A stretch of 64,000 nt of DNA from Flavobacterium sp. (GTDB taxonomy: Bacteria; Bacteroidota; Bacteroidia; Flavobacteriales; Flavobacteriaceae): NCBI RefSeq assembly GCF_039595935.1, contig NZ_JBCNKR010000006.1, positions 1,116,001 to 1,180,000 on the forward strand, read 5' to 3'. Made by a program: the position numbers and the translations under genes. Of this stretch, positions 50,308 through 59,543 are shown in pieces (the stretch's first letter is position 1; each line of letters opens with the position of its first letter). Under the pieces are notes generated by a model. That model saw nothing but the letters and a program-made list of their open reading frames with translations. It was not told the DNA's origin and did not search any database.

Positions 50308-51630
50308 TTAGTTTTGAGATTTTGAAGAAGGAACATAATCTAAAATTAAGCGCTGATTTGGGTTTAGATATTTTTTTGCCACTTCTCTGATTTCTTCTCT
50401 GGTAATTGAATGGTAAATATCAATTTCTGTATTAATTAAATTTACATCTCCATAAAGCAGATAATACGAAGCCAGATTTTCGGCAATTCCTTCTACACTC
50501 GAATTGGCATTTACAAAGTTATTATCGAATTTGTTTTGCAATTTTTCGTAATCTTTTTCAGAAATCAAATCGGTTTGGATTTTCACGATTTCTTCATCCA
50601 TTTCTTTTAAAATATCGGCGGTAGTATTTGGTGCCATTGGCAAACCATATAATATATAAGTTCCGTAATCTTCCTGACTAAAACCAACAGCTCCAATTTG
50701 AAGTGCCATTTTTTTGTCATCAACAATTTTTTTGTACAATTTTGAGCTTTTGCCATCGCTTAAATAAGATGAAATCAGGTCTAAAACTCTGGCATCTCTG
50801 GTTTTCATTGAAGGCGTTCTGTACGAAGCAACAACCATCGGAATCTGAATGTTCGGGTCTTCATAAGTTGCTTTTATGGTTTGAGTTATAGGTTCTTCAA
50901 CGTAAGTTTGTTTTTTTACATCTTCCCCTTTCGGAATTGGTCCAAAATATTTCTGAATCCATTCTTTTGCTTTCGTTTTATCAAAATCTCCGGCAACAAC
51001 TAAAACCGCATTATTTGGTGTATAGAATTTTTTATTGAATGCCTGAAATTCTTCAAGAGTTGCCGCATCAAGATCTTTCATAGAACCTATAGTTGTCCAG
51101 CGATATGGATGATTTTTGAACATATTTTTTTTAACTTCCGGAAGAATGTTTCCGTAAGGCTGATTGTCGTAACGCATTCTTTTTTCTTCTTTTACAACTT
51201 CATTTTGCGTTTCAACTCCAATTTTATTAATAATTGGATGCATTAATCTTTCAGATTCCATCCATAAACCTAATTCTAAATTATTTGATGGAAAAACTTC
51301 GTAATAATACGTTCTGTCGTCAGATGTATTAGCATTGTTAACGCCTCCATTTGCGGTTACGATTTTCATCCATTCGCCGCGTTTTATATTTTGAGTGCCT
51401 TCAAATAATAAATGTTCGAAGAAATGTGCAAAACCAGTTCTGTCCGGGCGTTCGTCTTTTGAACCAACATGGTACATTACAGAAGTAATAACTACCGGAG
51501 CTGATGGGTCGTTATGCAGAATAACATGCATGCCATTGTCTAAATTGTATTCTTCAAAAACTACTTTTTGAGCATGAGCTACTCCGCCAAGCATTAGTGC
51601 TGCACTTAACATCATTATTGAATTTTTCAT
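50308..51630 (-). CDS. M16 family zinc peptidase, active subunit
   Basis: A 440-residue secreted protein with signal peptide MKNSIMMLSAALMLGGVAHAQ. The inverted zinc motif HFFEH is at residues 69-73, followed by FEGTQNIKRGEW and the downstream Glu (EVVKEEKRMRYDN), as in pitrilysin-like peptidases. It probably forms a heterodimer with the next protein, as in mitochondrial processing peptidase and other bacterial M16B pairs. It likely degrades peptides in the periplasm. Confidence 0.92.
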   Translation of the reverse strand: MKNSIMMLSAALMLGGVAHAQKVVFEEYNLDNGMHVILHNDPSAPVVITSVMYHVGSKDERPDRTGFAHFFEHLLFEGTQNIKRGEWMKIVTANGGVNNANTSDDRTYYYEVFPSNNLELGLWMESERLMHPIINKIGVETQNEVVKEEKRMRYDNQPYGNILPEVKKNMFKNHPYRWTTIGSMKDLDAATLEEFQAFNKKFYTPNNAVLVVAGDFDKTKAKEWIQKYFGPIPKGEDVKKQTYVEEPITQTIKATYEDPNIQIPMVVASYRTPSMKTRDARVLDLISSYLSDGKSSKLYKKIVDDKKMALQIGAVGFSQEDYGTYILYGLPMAPNTTADILKEMDEEIVKIQTDLISEKDYEKLQNKFDNNFVNANSSVEGIAENLASYYLLYGDVNLINTEIDIYHSITREEIREVAKKYLNPNQRLILDYVPSSKSQN

Positions 51631-51843
51631 AAAGATTAATAAAATTATAGTACCTGTAAATAGGATAGGTAGAAAAGAGTTGATTTTGTTACATCAAAAA
51701 TAACTTTTTTTAATTAGCATTTAGCGATTTGTCTTTGTTTTGAACGCAATTTAACAATCTTTTACCCCTAAATAGCTTTGATAAATTTAAAAAAGCCTTG
51801 AAAAACAGTGGTTAAAGGGCTGTAAATATTTTTATTGCAAGAG

Positions 51844-51873
51844 ATTGCACAGTAAATTATTAGTTGTATATTT
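51844..51873 (+). promoter_or_regulatory. Promoter of rplU-rpmA
   Basis: TTG at 51844-51846 and TATATTTG at 51866-51873 are 19 bases apart and match the flavobacterial consensus. The ribosomal gene start follows 31 bases later. Confidence 0.65.
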
Positions 51874-51904
51874 GCAACCTTAAAAATCAATAAATCAATT
51901 TGGT

Positions 51905-52342
51905 ATGTATGCAATCGTAGAGATAGCAGGGCAACAATTTAAAGTAAGCAAAGACTTAAAGGTTTATGTTCACCGTTTAGCTAACGAAGAAGGTTCAAAA
52001 GTTTCTTTTGACAAAGTTCTTTTATTAGATGACAACGGAAATGTAACTTTAGGCGCCCCAGCTATAGAAGGTGCTTCAGTAGAAGCTAAAGTGTTACAAC
52101 ACTTAAAAGGTGATAAAGTTATCGTTTTCAAAAAGAAAAGAAGAAAAGGATACAAAAAAAGAAATGGTCACAGACAATATCTTACACAAATTGTAATTGA
52201 AGGTATTACTGCAGCAGGAGGAACTAAAAAAGCAGCAGCTAAAAAAGCGGTTGTAGCAGAAGAAACAGCTACTGAAGAAGTAGAAGCTCCAAAAGCTAAA
52301 AAAGCAGCTCCAAAAGCAAAGAAAGAAGCTACTAAAGAATAA
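51905..52342 (+). CDS. rplU: 50S ribosomal protein L21
   Basis: A 145-residue protein. Residues 1-103 are the L21 core, with MYAIVEIAGQQFKVSKD at the start and KRRKGYKKRNGHRQYLTQIVIEGI at the end. A C-terminal tail of about 40 residues rich in Ala, Lys and Glu (TKKAAAKKAVVAEE and similar) follows, as often in Bacteroidota L21. The protein binds 23S rRNA. It is co-transcribed with rpmA, 24 bases downstream. Confidence 0.97.
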   Translation: MYAIVEIAGQQFKVSKDLKVYVHRLANEEGSKVSFDKVLLLDDNGNVTLGAPAIEGASVEAKVLQHLKGDKVIVFKKKRRKGYKKRNGHRQYLTQIVIEGITAAGGTKKAAAKKAVVAEETATEEVEAPKAKKAAPKAKKEATKE

Positions 52343-52366
52343 TAACAATATTTAAACTCATACGTC

Positions 52367-52627
52367 ATGGCTCACAAGAAAGGTGTCGGTAGTTCGAAGA
52401 ATGGTAGAGAATCAGAATCAAAACGTTTAGGCGTTAAGATTTATGGTGGACAAGCTGCTATTGCTGGTAACATCATCGTTAGACAAAGAGGTTCAAAACA
52501 CAATCCAGGTGAAAACGTTTACATTAGTAAAGATCACACTTTGCATGCAAAAGTTGATGGAGTTGTTAAGTTCCAAAAGAAAAGAGATAACAAATCTTAT
52601 GTATCTATTATCCCATTCGAGGCTTAA
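52367..52627 (+). CDS. rpmA: 50S ribosomal protein L27
   Basis: An 86-residue protein starting [20 protein letters not shown], the conserved N-terminal arm that reaches the peptidyl transferase centre. No N-terminal cleavage extension is present. The core [23 protein letters not shown] follows. It ends the rplU-rpmA pair and is followed by a terminator. Confidence 0.98.
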   Translation: MAHKKGVGSSKNGRESESKRLGVKIYGGQAAIAGNIIVRQRGSKHNPGENVYISKDHTLHAKVDGVVKFQKKRDNKSYVSIIPFEA

Positions 52628-52653
52628 TATTTTATAAAGATTTACTTTTATAA

Positions 52654-52685
52654 AAAACCCGTTCTGAAAAGATCGGGTTTTTTGT
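52654..52685 (+). terminator. Terminator after rpmA
   Basis: AAACCCG and CGGGTTT form a stem with a 13-base loop, followed by TTTTGTTTT. Confidence 0.8.
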
Positions 52686-52716
52686 TTTATTAGAATTTGT
52701 ATAGTTTTTTGTTTCT

Positions 52717-52749
52717 AAACCCGACAGGTTTTTAAAACCTGTCGGGTTT
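52717..52749. repeat. Palindrome AAACCCGACAGG...CCTGTCGGGTTT
   Basis: A 33-base near-perfect palindrome with centre TTTTTAAAA. Its core GGTTTTTAAAACC is shared in style with the CTTTGTCAAAG palindrome that follows 22 bases later and with CAAGGTTTTAAAAACC at 14667. Confidence 0.75.
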
Positions 52750-52771
52750 CTGTTTAGGCAAGAAAAAAAAC

Positions 52772-52800
52772 CTTTGTCAAAGTTTTAAACTTTGACAAAG
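52772..52800. repeat. 29-base palindrome, copy 3 (CTTTGTCAAAG arms)
   Basis: This copy is identical to the one at 48134-48162. It lies between the convergent rpmA and AsmA genes. Confidence 0.8.
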
Positions 52801-52866
52801 GTCGATGTGTATTTTTAAATTGGAATTTGAAGTTTTAAATTTTGTAATTTAAAAAAATAGAAATTT

Positions 52867-55623
52867 CTATTCAGTATCCTTAGTTTCCTCCAAATCCTCG
52901 GTTTTACGTCCTACTTTTACTTTAGGATTATCCTGAGTTCCGGTAACGGTTAACGGAATTCCGAATATGCCAAATGGAGGTAATCCTAAACGCATCTTTA
53001 AGTTTAGTTTTCCGTCAAGACTTGTTGTTCCTTCGATTCTTGGTCTAAAGCCGGCAAACTTAAATTTAAAACGCTCTACGGTCATGATATTATTCTTGAT
53101 CGTACTTTTGATGTCAACTTTTGAAACGTCAGGATTTTTCATCGATTCAGAGCTTGTTTGTTTGCTTACGGCATTAAACATTTTCAAGCCTCGCACTTTT
53201 ACATCTTTTACAGAAAGTACACCACCACCAACTAATGAAGGATAAACGGGTTCCATATTTCCGTTTAAGCGGCCTTTTAACTGATAATCTAAAGAAACAA
53301 TTCCCTGCGCTTTTTCGGCGGCACTCGCCATTTTTCTAAAAACTTCGATCTCGTTATAAGCTCTTTTAATATCAAAGTCTGATGCTTTAATTGTATAATC
53401 GAAATTTGCTTTTTGAGGTGTTACAGCTTGATAATTGGCATTCATAACAACATTACAGCCAATTAAATTAAAGCCAGTATTTTGCATCGTCAATTTACCT
53501 TTATTCATAGTTAAATGTCCTGTAGCATTTTGAAGATTCAGTTTGTCAAAATTTACTTTTTGAGCATTTGCCAGCAACTGTAAGTTTAAATTTGTCGGGA
53601 TAATTATAACGCCTGTTTGTTTGGCTTCATTTTTTGTTTCTGGTTTTGGAGCAGAACTTTTGTTTACAGATGCATCTGTTGTTGTATTCGACATAAACTC
53701 GTCTACATTAATATATCTCGCAGAAACTTTAAAAGAGCCTTTTAAAACGCCTGTATTTGTAGTTGCGTAATTAAAAACATTTTGCAGGTAGCCATTCATT
53801 TTAAAATCAGACTGCCCGTATGCGGCCAAAAAGTTATTGAAAGACATTTTATCCTGATTGATTTTGAAAATCCCTTCTTTAATAATGAACTTTTTAGGAA
53901 GATATTCTGAAGTTACCCCAATGTTTCTTAATTCAAGAGTTCCTTTGTTATTTAATTTGCTGTAATTTCCTTTTTCGGCGTCACTTTGTTTTCCTTTAAG
54001 AGCTAAATCAGCTTTAATAAAACCGTCTAAATCCAATCCTTTTTGAGAAAACACTTTGTAGATTTTGTTTACATCCAGTTCGCCTTTGGCTTTAATGTCG
54101 TACGTTAAATCATTAAAATCACTTAAATCAGCTTCTACAAAAACCGGTTTTCCTTCAAAGGTAAACTGAGCTGGTTTTAGCTTAATTTTTAAGTCGTCAA
54201 AAGTTCCTTTTTGATTGTCGATTTTAGATTTAATAACAATATTCGTAATTGGGTTTGGATAATATTTCGTTTTTAGATATCCGTTTTCTAAATCAAAAAC
54301 TCCTTTTGTAATAGGGAAAAGTTTGTTTTTTTGATCGTATTTACCGTTCGCCTGAATATCTCCCGCAAGCGATCCTTTTAATTCAACATCCGGAATTCCT
54401 AATGCCTTTGTTAATTTAGCAAGGTCCATTTTAGCTTTAAAATCGGCATTGATTTCAGGAGTATTGGCGCCTTTTATAAAGAATTTTGATTTTAAATAAT
54501 CCTGATTGATGTTTAAAGAAACATTTTTAGCATCAACTGTTAAAAGATCAGGGTTTAATGACGGAACTTTTGTTTTAACATCTAAATTCAAATTTGAAAC
54601 CGGAAAAGCACTTTTCTCATAATTGACAAATCCGTTGTCAATTTTTACATCCAAATTCAAATCGGGTGCAATGTTTTGTGACGTGATGTAATTTCCTTTT
54701 AAAGTAAAAAGAAGATTGGTGTTTCCTTTTAATTCTGTTTTAGAAAGCCAGGTAATGTATTTTGGCGGAAAAGCAGTAAATACATGATACAAATCGCTAT
54801 TGTCTGATTTTATAACAAAATCCATATTATAGCCATCTTTCAAGATGTCAAATTTTCCTTTAAAATCGACCAAAAGCTGATTGATTTTAAGGTTGTTCTG
54901 CTGGAAGAAAAAAGACAAAGAGTTGATGTTTACTTTTGTAATTAAATCAGCATCGACTTTTTTGTTCATTAAATACGGTTCGTCTTCATAGATAATGTTT
55001 AGCTTTTCAATTTTTGCCTTCGAATATAAATCAAAAACGGCTTTGTTTAAATCGCCTTTTCCCAGATAATTAAAACCTAATGCATCAAAATGTACTTTTG
55101 TAGATTGATCATCGTAAATAATTTTACTGTTTAAAATTTCGATTCGCTCTAGTTTTAAAGCAGTATCGCTGCTGTCTTTAGATTTTGAAGCCTGTTTTTG
55201 AGATTTGTAAATATTATAATTCGCTTCTCCGTTTGGATTCACTTTTACATTTATAAAAGAATCCGATAAATATATCTGGTCAATTTTTACCGATTTACTA
55301 AAAATTAAACTGGCAACATTTATCCCAAAAGAAACTTCTTTTGCAGTAATAAACTTTTCGGTTTTATATGGTGCAGAGCCATTTAAGCTTAAATTGTCTA
55401 AGGTTAAGGTTAAAGAAGGGAAATGGCGAAAAAATGAAACTGAAACATCAGAATAGTTAAGCTCAGCGCTTAATCTTTCGTTGGCCGTTTTTTTGATCTG
55501 TTCTTTGATCTGATCTTCAAAAACAATTGGCGTTAAAAATAATAATCCTAAAATAACAGCGAAAGTTATCCCTAAATACTTCGCAATTTTAAATACGATT
55601 GATCTGGATTTACTTTTTGTCAT
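52867..55623 (-). CDS. AsmA family envelope protein
   Basis: A 918-residue protein with one N-terminal membrane helix (about 15-31, YLGITFAVILGLLFLTPIVF) and a long periplasmic part of beta-repeats. The AsmA start region QIKKTANERLSAELNYSDVSVSFFRHFPSLTLTLDNLSL is clear, and the AsmA_2-like C-terminal part holds LDYQLKGRLNGN. AsmA-like proteins help lipid traffic and outer membrane assembly. It ends in an acidic tail (EDLEETKDTE). No neighbour sharpens the role. Confidence 0.9.
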   Translation of the reverse strand: MTKSKSRSIVFKIAKYLGITFAVILGLLFLTPIVFEDQIKEQIKKTANERLSAELNYSDVSVSFFRHFPSLTLTLDNLSLNGSAPYKTEKFITAKEVSFGINVASLIFSKSVKIDQIYLSDSFINVKVNPNGEANYNIYKSQKQASKSKDSSDTALKLERIEILNSKIIYDDQSTKVHFDALGFNYLGKGDLNKAVFDLYSKAKIEKLNIIYEDEPYLMNKKVDADLITKVNINSLSFFFQQNNLKINQLLVDFKGKFDILKDGYNMDFVIKSDNSDLYHVFTAFPPKYITWLSKTELKGNTNLLFTLKGNYITSQNIAPDLNLDVKIDNGFVNYEKSAFPVSNLNLDVKTKVPSLNPDLLTVDAKNVSLNINQDYLKSKFFIKGANTPEINADFKAKMDLAKLTKALGIPDVELKGSLAGDIQANGKYDQKNKLFPITKGVFDLENGYLKTKYYPNPITNIVIKSKIDNQKGTFDDLKIKLKPAQFTFEGKPVFVEADLSDFNDLTYDIKAKGELDVNKIYKVFSQKGLDLDGFIKADLALKGKQSDAEKGNYSKLNNKGTLELRNIGVTSEYLPKKFIIKEGIFKINQDKMSFNNFLAAYGQSDFKMNGYLQNVFNYATTNTGVLKGSFKVSARYINVDEFMSNTTTDASVNKSSAPKPETKNEAKQTGVIIIPTNLNLQLLANAQKVNFDKLNLQNATGHLTMNKGKLTMQNTGFNLIGCNVVMNANYQAVTPQKANFDYTIKASDFDIKRAYNEIEVFRKMASAAEKAQGIVSLDYQLKGRLNGNMEPVYPSLVGGGVLSVKDVKVRGLKMFNAVSKQTSSESMKNPDVSKVDIKSTIKNNIMTVERFKFKFAGFRPRIEGTTSLDGKLNLKMRLGLPPFGIFGIPLTVTGTQDNPKVKVGRKTEDLEETKDTE

Positions 55624-55673
55624 AACGAATTGTGGTGTTTAATATAAAATAGAATGAAAATAGAGAGTACAGT

Positions 55674-56255
55674 TTATCCGTGAACGGTTTCACTTTTACC
55701 ATAATTGGTAATAATAGAACCTTCATATTCGATCCATTCTTTCCATCGTTTATCGATGTCTATATTGTCCTGATATTTTCTGGCAAAACCTAAAAAAGTG
55801 GTGTAGTGACCAGCTTCAGAAATCATTAAATCACGATAAAATTTAGCCAGTTCTTCGTCTTTTATATTTTCAGAAAGTACTTTAAAACGCTCACAGCTTC
55901 GGGCTTCGATCATGGCAGAAAACAATAAACGGTCGCAAAGCGCATCGCGTCGGCTTCCGTCTTTTTTCATAAATTTAAAAAGTTCATTAACGTAATGATC
56001 TTTTCGTTCGCGTCCTAAAGTAAGACCGCGTTGTTTTATAATGTCATGAACCATTTGAAAATGCTCTAATTCTTCTCTTGCAATAACAAGCATTTCGGTT
56101 ACTAATTCTTCGATTTCAGAGTTATAGGTTACGATACTAATAGCATTTGAAGCTGCTTTTTGTTCGCACCAGGCGTGATCCGTTAAAATTTCTTCGATAT
56201 TTGACTCAACGATATTGACCCAGCGAGGGTCTGTAGCTAATTTTAATCCCAACAT
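55674..56255 (-). CDS. miaE: tRNA-(ms2io6A)-hydroxylase MiaE
   Basis: A diiron hydroxylase that modifies the isopentenyl group of ms2i6A37 in tRNA. The 193-residue helical protein shows the metal-ligand motifs EELEHF (61-66), EARSCERF (near 117) and EAGHY, which fit MiaE. A CAAAATTA promoter box at 56279-56286 (minus strand) gives a leader of about 20 bases. It lies 50 bases upstream of the AsmA gene in the same direction. Confidence 0.9.
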   Translation of the reverse strand: MLGLKLATDPRWVNIVESNIEEILTDHAWCEQKAASNAISIVTYNSEIEELVTEMLVIAREELEHFQMVHDIIKQRGLTLGRERKDHYVNELFKFMKKDGSRRDALCDRLLFSAMIEARSCERFKVLSENIKDEELAKFYRDLMISEAGHYTTFLGFARKYQDNIDIDKRWKEWIEYEGSIITNYGKSETVHG

Positions 56256-56368
56256 AATTTCCCAGCATTTAGTTCTTGCAAAATTAGTGTTTTTTATTAC
56301 TAAAAATCAGGAAATCTCGTGTGATTGCGCGGAAAAAAGCATTATTTTGTAAGTTGAAACCAATTACG

Positions 56369-57610
56369 ATGAATCAGCTAAAAAAACTTTTAATTATTGG
56401 GTTTGTCTGGCCGGAGCCAAATTCTTCAGCAGCAGGAGGAAGGATGATGCAGTTAATTTCTATTTTTAAAGAAAATGGATTCGAAATTACATTTGCAAGC
56501 GCGGCTCAGGATAGTGATTTTATGGTTGATTTGTCTGAAAATGGAGTAATCAAAAAAAGCATCGAACTAAATTCATCCAGTTTTGATGATTTTGTAATTG
56601 AATTAAATCCAGATGTTGTCTTGTTTGATCGTTTTATGATTGAAGAACAGTTTGGCTGGAGAGTGACAGAGCATTGTCCAAAAGCAATTCGAATTCTTGA
56701 CACTGAGGATTTACATTGTTTGCGAACAGCACGTCAAAAAGCTTTTAAAGAAAACAGAAAGTTTAAAATTCCTGATTTATTATCTGAAGAAGTTGCTAAA
56801 AGAGAAATTGCGAGTATTTTAAGATGTGATTTGTCTTTGATTATTTCTGAATTTGAAATGAATATCCTGACGAAAAATTTTAAAATAAACTCAGATTTAC
56901 TGTTTTATCTTCCTTTTTTAGTTGAAAAAATGACTGAAAATGATCTTCAGGAACTTCCATCTTTTGAAGATCGTAAGAATTTTGTTTTCATTGGAAATTT
57001 TCTTCACGAACCTAATTGGAATACGGTTCAGTATTTAAAAGAAGCAATTTGGTCACTTATTAGAAAGGATTTTCCAGAAGCTGTTTTAGAAATTTACGGC
57101 GCATATCCGTCGCAAAAAGTTTTACAATTGCATCAGCCTAAAAATGGTTTTTATATCATGGGAAGGGCAGAAGATGCAAATGAAATTGTTAAAAAAGCAA
57201 GAATTGTTTTGGCGCCAATTCGTTTTGGAGCTGGTTTAAAAGGGAAATTATTAGAAGCGATGCAATGCGGAACTCCAAGTGTAACAACTTCAATTGGTTC
57301 TGAGGCGATGCATGCTGATTTGCCCTGGAATGGTTGTATTGAAGATAATCCGAAGGAATATGCTGAAAAAGCGGTTTTGCTTTATCAGAATGAAAATCTT
57401 TGGAAACAAGCTCAAAAAAACGGTATTGCTATTATTAATGAATGTTATCAGAAAGATAAATATTCGGATACTTTAATTGATTTGGTGAATTCGCTCTTAG
57501 TTGATTCAACAAGCCATCGTCTGCATAATTTTATGGGAAATTTGCTGCAACATCATGCGTTTAAAAGCACCATGTACATGTCAAAATGGATTGAAGCAAA
57601 AAACAAGTAA
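56369..57610 (+). CDS. Glycosyltransferase, GT4-like (GT-B fold)
   Basis: 413 residues from the ATG at 56369. The N-terminal half starts KLLIIGFVWPEPNSSAAGGRMMQLI, typical of GT-B enzymes. The C-terminal half has FIGNFLHEPNWNTVQYL, YIMGRAEDANEIVKKARIVLAPIRFGAGLKGKLLEAM and an E-x7-E-like end of the nucleotide-sugar site. Target sugar and acceptor are unknown, and no polysaccharide cluster is near. An in-frame GTG at 56321 is possible, but the ATG begins the conserved strand. Confidence 0.85.
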   Translation: MNQLKKLLIIGFVWPEPNSSAAGGRMMQLISIFKENGFEITFASAAQDSDFMVDLSENGVIKKSIELNSSSFDDFVIELNPDVVLFDRFMIEEQFGWRVTEHCPKAIRILDTEDLHCLRTARQKAFKENRKFKIPDLLSEEVAKREIASILRCDLSLIISEFEMNILTKNFKINSDLLFYLPFLVEKMTENDLQELPSFEDRKNFVFIGNFLHEPNWNTVQYLKEAIWSLIRKDFPEAVLEIYGAYPSQKVLQLHQPKNGFYIMGRAEDANEIVKKARIVLAPIRFGAGLKGKLLEAMQCGTPSVTTSIGSEAMHADLPWNGCIEDNPKEYAEKAVLLYQNENLWKQAQKNGIAIINECYQKDKYSDTLIDLVNSLLVDSTSHRLHNFMGNLLQHHAFKSTMYMSKWIEAKNK

Positions 57611-57666
57611 TAAGTAACAGTTTACAGTAATCAGCGGACTGCGACTGAAAACTGCGACTGCAAACT

Positions 57667-58545
57667 TTAAGTGTCCATTTTGCCAAAACCAACAGTTTCC
57701 CGATAAATTTGAGGTGAAACGTCTGCATTGGTTTTAAAAAAACGACTGAAATAATGTTCGTCATCATAACCTAATTCGTAAGCAATCTCTTTTACCGTTT
57801 TATTAGTCAGGTACAATTCTCTTTTGGCTTCAATAATGATTCGTTCCGAAATTAAATCGGTTAAGGTTTTATTGAAATAATTCTTGGATATTTTTGCTAA
57901 TGCTTTAGGAGAAATATTTAATAATTCGGCATAATTTCCGGCTGAATGTTTAGTTTTAAAATTCAGTTCGATTGCGTCTTTTAAATTTTGAAGAATTACA
58001 GGTTCTTTTGAGTCTTTAAATGATTTTATTTCTTCCAGCTGTTCTGTTTTTAATCTTGAAGCTGTGATTAAAAAGATTTTTAAGTATGAAATCAATAATT
58101 CATATTGAGCTAATTCTGCATTCTGAATTTCGGATTTCATTTGTTCAATCACCATTTTAAATGTCTGTTCTGCTTGTTTCGGAACCTGAACATAAGGCGG
58201 CTGATAGATATTATTGAACAAAACGCCATTGCATGAAACCTCTTTTTGATGCATGTGAATGCAGTAAAAGTCAGGATGAAAATGAATGGCAATTCCTTCA
58301 ATTGGCTCGTTTACGCAAAGCATAAAAGGCTGATAAGGAGAAAAGGCGAGAAGAGAGTTTTCTTCAAAATGATGTTCTGCAAAATCGGCTTTTACTTTAC
58401 CGTTTCCTTTTGTGACCCAAATTAAAGAGTAATAATTGTTTCGCTGTAAATGATCAAAATGGCTGTTATCATCAAAAGGAAGAATTTTGAATGCTAGATT
58501 GCCATTCTGCGGATTTATTAAAGTGAAAACATTTTGAGAACTCAT
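57667..58545 (-). CDS. AraC family transcriptional regulator
   Basis: A 292-residue protein with an N-terminal cupin-like sensor part (YYSLIWVTKGNGKVKADFAEHHFEENSLLAF) and two C-terminal helix-turn-helix units (NYAELLNISPKALAKISKNYF and VKEIAYELGYDDEHYFSRFFKTN). The latter ends with the AraC signature. It lies just downstream of the CMD/AhpD-like gene on the same strand and may control it, but the ligand is not evident. Confidence 0.92.
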   Translation of the reverse strand: MSSQNVFTLINPQNGNLAFKILPFDDNSHFDHLQRNNYYSLIWVTKGNGKVKADFAEHHFEENSLLAFSPYQPFMLCVNEPIEGIAIHFHPDFYCIHMHQKEVSCNGVLFNNIYQPPYVQVPKQAEQTFKMVIEQMKSEIQNAELAQYELLISYLKIFLITASRLKTEQLEEIKSFKDSKEPVILQNLKDAIELNFKTKHSAGNYAELLNISPKALAKISKNYFNKTLTDLISERIIIEAKRELYLTNKTVKEIAYELGYDDEHYFSRFFKTNADVSPQIYRETVGFGKMDT

Positions 58546-58644
58546 AATTTTGTTTTGGTTTTGAAAATATAAAGATAGTCATGAAATGAATTCACAACTA
58601 TCTCTATAGCTTGTTTTTTGTTATGATGATTGTGTAACTTTTAA

Positions 58645-59175
58645 TTAAACAGCCGGAAAGTCAATTACTGTATTTGCTGTATTGTTAAAGTAGTTTGTTA
58701 AAACATTTAAAGCTACATGTCCGATAGTTTCTGCAATTTCAGCATCAGAAACTCCTGCGTTTTTAGCTTTGTTTACATCTTCGTCGTTTACTAAACCATA
58801 TTTTCTGATTAATGTTTTGGCTAATTGTAAAATTGCTTCTGTTTTTGCGTCGGCAGAATTTCCTAATCTTGCTGCTTTTAAAACTTCAGGATCTGCTTTT
58901 ATTAATTTTTCTCCAATGAAAGTGTGAGCAGCTAAACAATAATCACATGAATTACTTTCTGAAACGGCCAGAGCAATTAATTCTCCTGTTTTGGCACTTA
59001 ATTTTCCGTGGCTTAATGCACCGCTAAAATTTAAATATCCTTCAAGAACCGCTGGAGAATTTCCCATTGTTCTCATCATGTTAGGTACAACGCCTAATTT
59101 TGCCTGAACTGCGTTGAATAAATCTTTAGTTTTTCCTGTTACTTCTTCTGGGTTTAATGCTGTTAATCGTGCCAT
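58645..59175 (-). CDS. Carboxymuconolactone decarboxylase / AhpD-like protein
   Basis: A 176-residue helical protein with the alkylhydroperoxidase core SNSCDYCLAAH, which gives Cys77, Cys80 and His84. AhpD-like proteins reduce peroxides or pass on electrons. The N-terminal part KTKDLFNAVQAKLGVVPNMMRTMGNSPAVLEGYL matches the peroxidase-related subgroup. It sits upstream of the AraC gene, 99 bases apart, in one probable transcript. Confidence 0.88.
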   Translation of the reverse strand: MARLTALNPEEVTGKTKDLFNAVQAKLGVVPNMMRTMGNSPAVLEGYLNFSGALSHGKLSAKTGELIALAVSESNSCDYCLAAHTFIGEKLIKADPEVLKAARLGNSADAKTEAILQLAKTLIRKYGLVNDEDVNKAKNAGVSDAEIAETIGHVALNVLTNYFNNTANTVIDFPAV

Positions 59176-59304
59176 CTTATTTAATTTTTAATGTTGTTAT
59201 TTGTTATTGTCTTTTAACATTACAAAGGTGCGACGATTACAGATTTTAGAACATGGAGAATGTACGCTATGTGATGGATAATTTTCCCTGGATAGTTTTT
59301 TGAA

Positions 59305-59340
59305 TGAAAAAATCCCCATTTACATTCGTAATCGGGGATT
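59305..59340 (-). terminator. Hairpin terminator, minus strand
   Basis: AATCCCC and GGGGATT pair around a 16-base loop with an inner TAC/GTA stem. On the minus strand the stem is followed by TTTTTT. It probably ends transcripts of the M1 aminopeptidase gene that pass through the repeat at 59353-59510. Confidence 0.7.
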
Positions 59341-59352
59341 AAATAATTATGA

Positions 59353-59510
59353 TTTATCCCGAAGGGATTACATATCGGTAGAAAAAATATTATGCATTAT
59401 GATTATTTGTCCCGTCAGGGACTAAACTATTCGCTGTAATGTATAGTCCCTGATGGGACAATAGGAACGATCGCATTTTTTTTCTACCGATATGTAATCC
59501 CTACGGGATA
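59353..59510. repeat. Nested palindromic repeat element, copy 2
   Basis: Outer arms: TATCCCGAAGGGATTACATA (from 59355) and TATGTAATCCCTACGGGATA (to 59510), continuing into CGGTAGAAAAAAT and ATTTTTTTTCTACCG. Inner arms: TTGTCCCGTCAGGGACTA (59407-59424) and TAGTCCCTGATGGGACAA (59444-59461), with one mismatch. The outer left arm resembles that of the element at 12392. No reading frame is inside. Confidence 0.85.
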
Positions 59511-59543
59511 TAAAATTGTAAACGGAATTTTTGTGGTTGTTTT

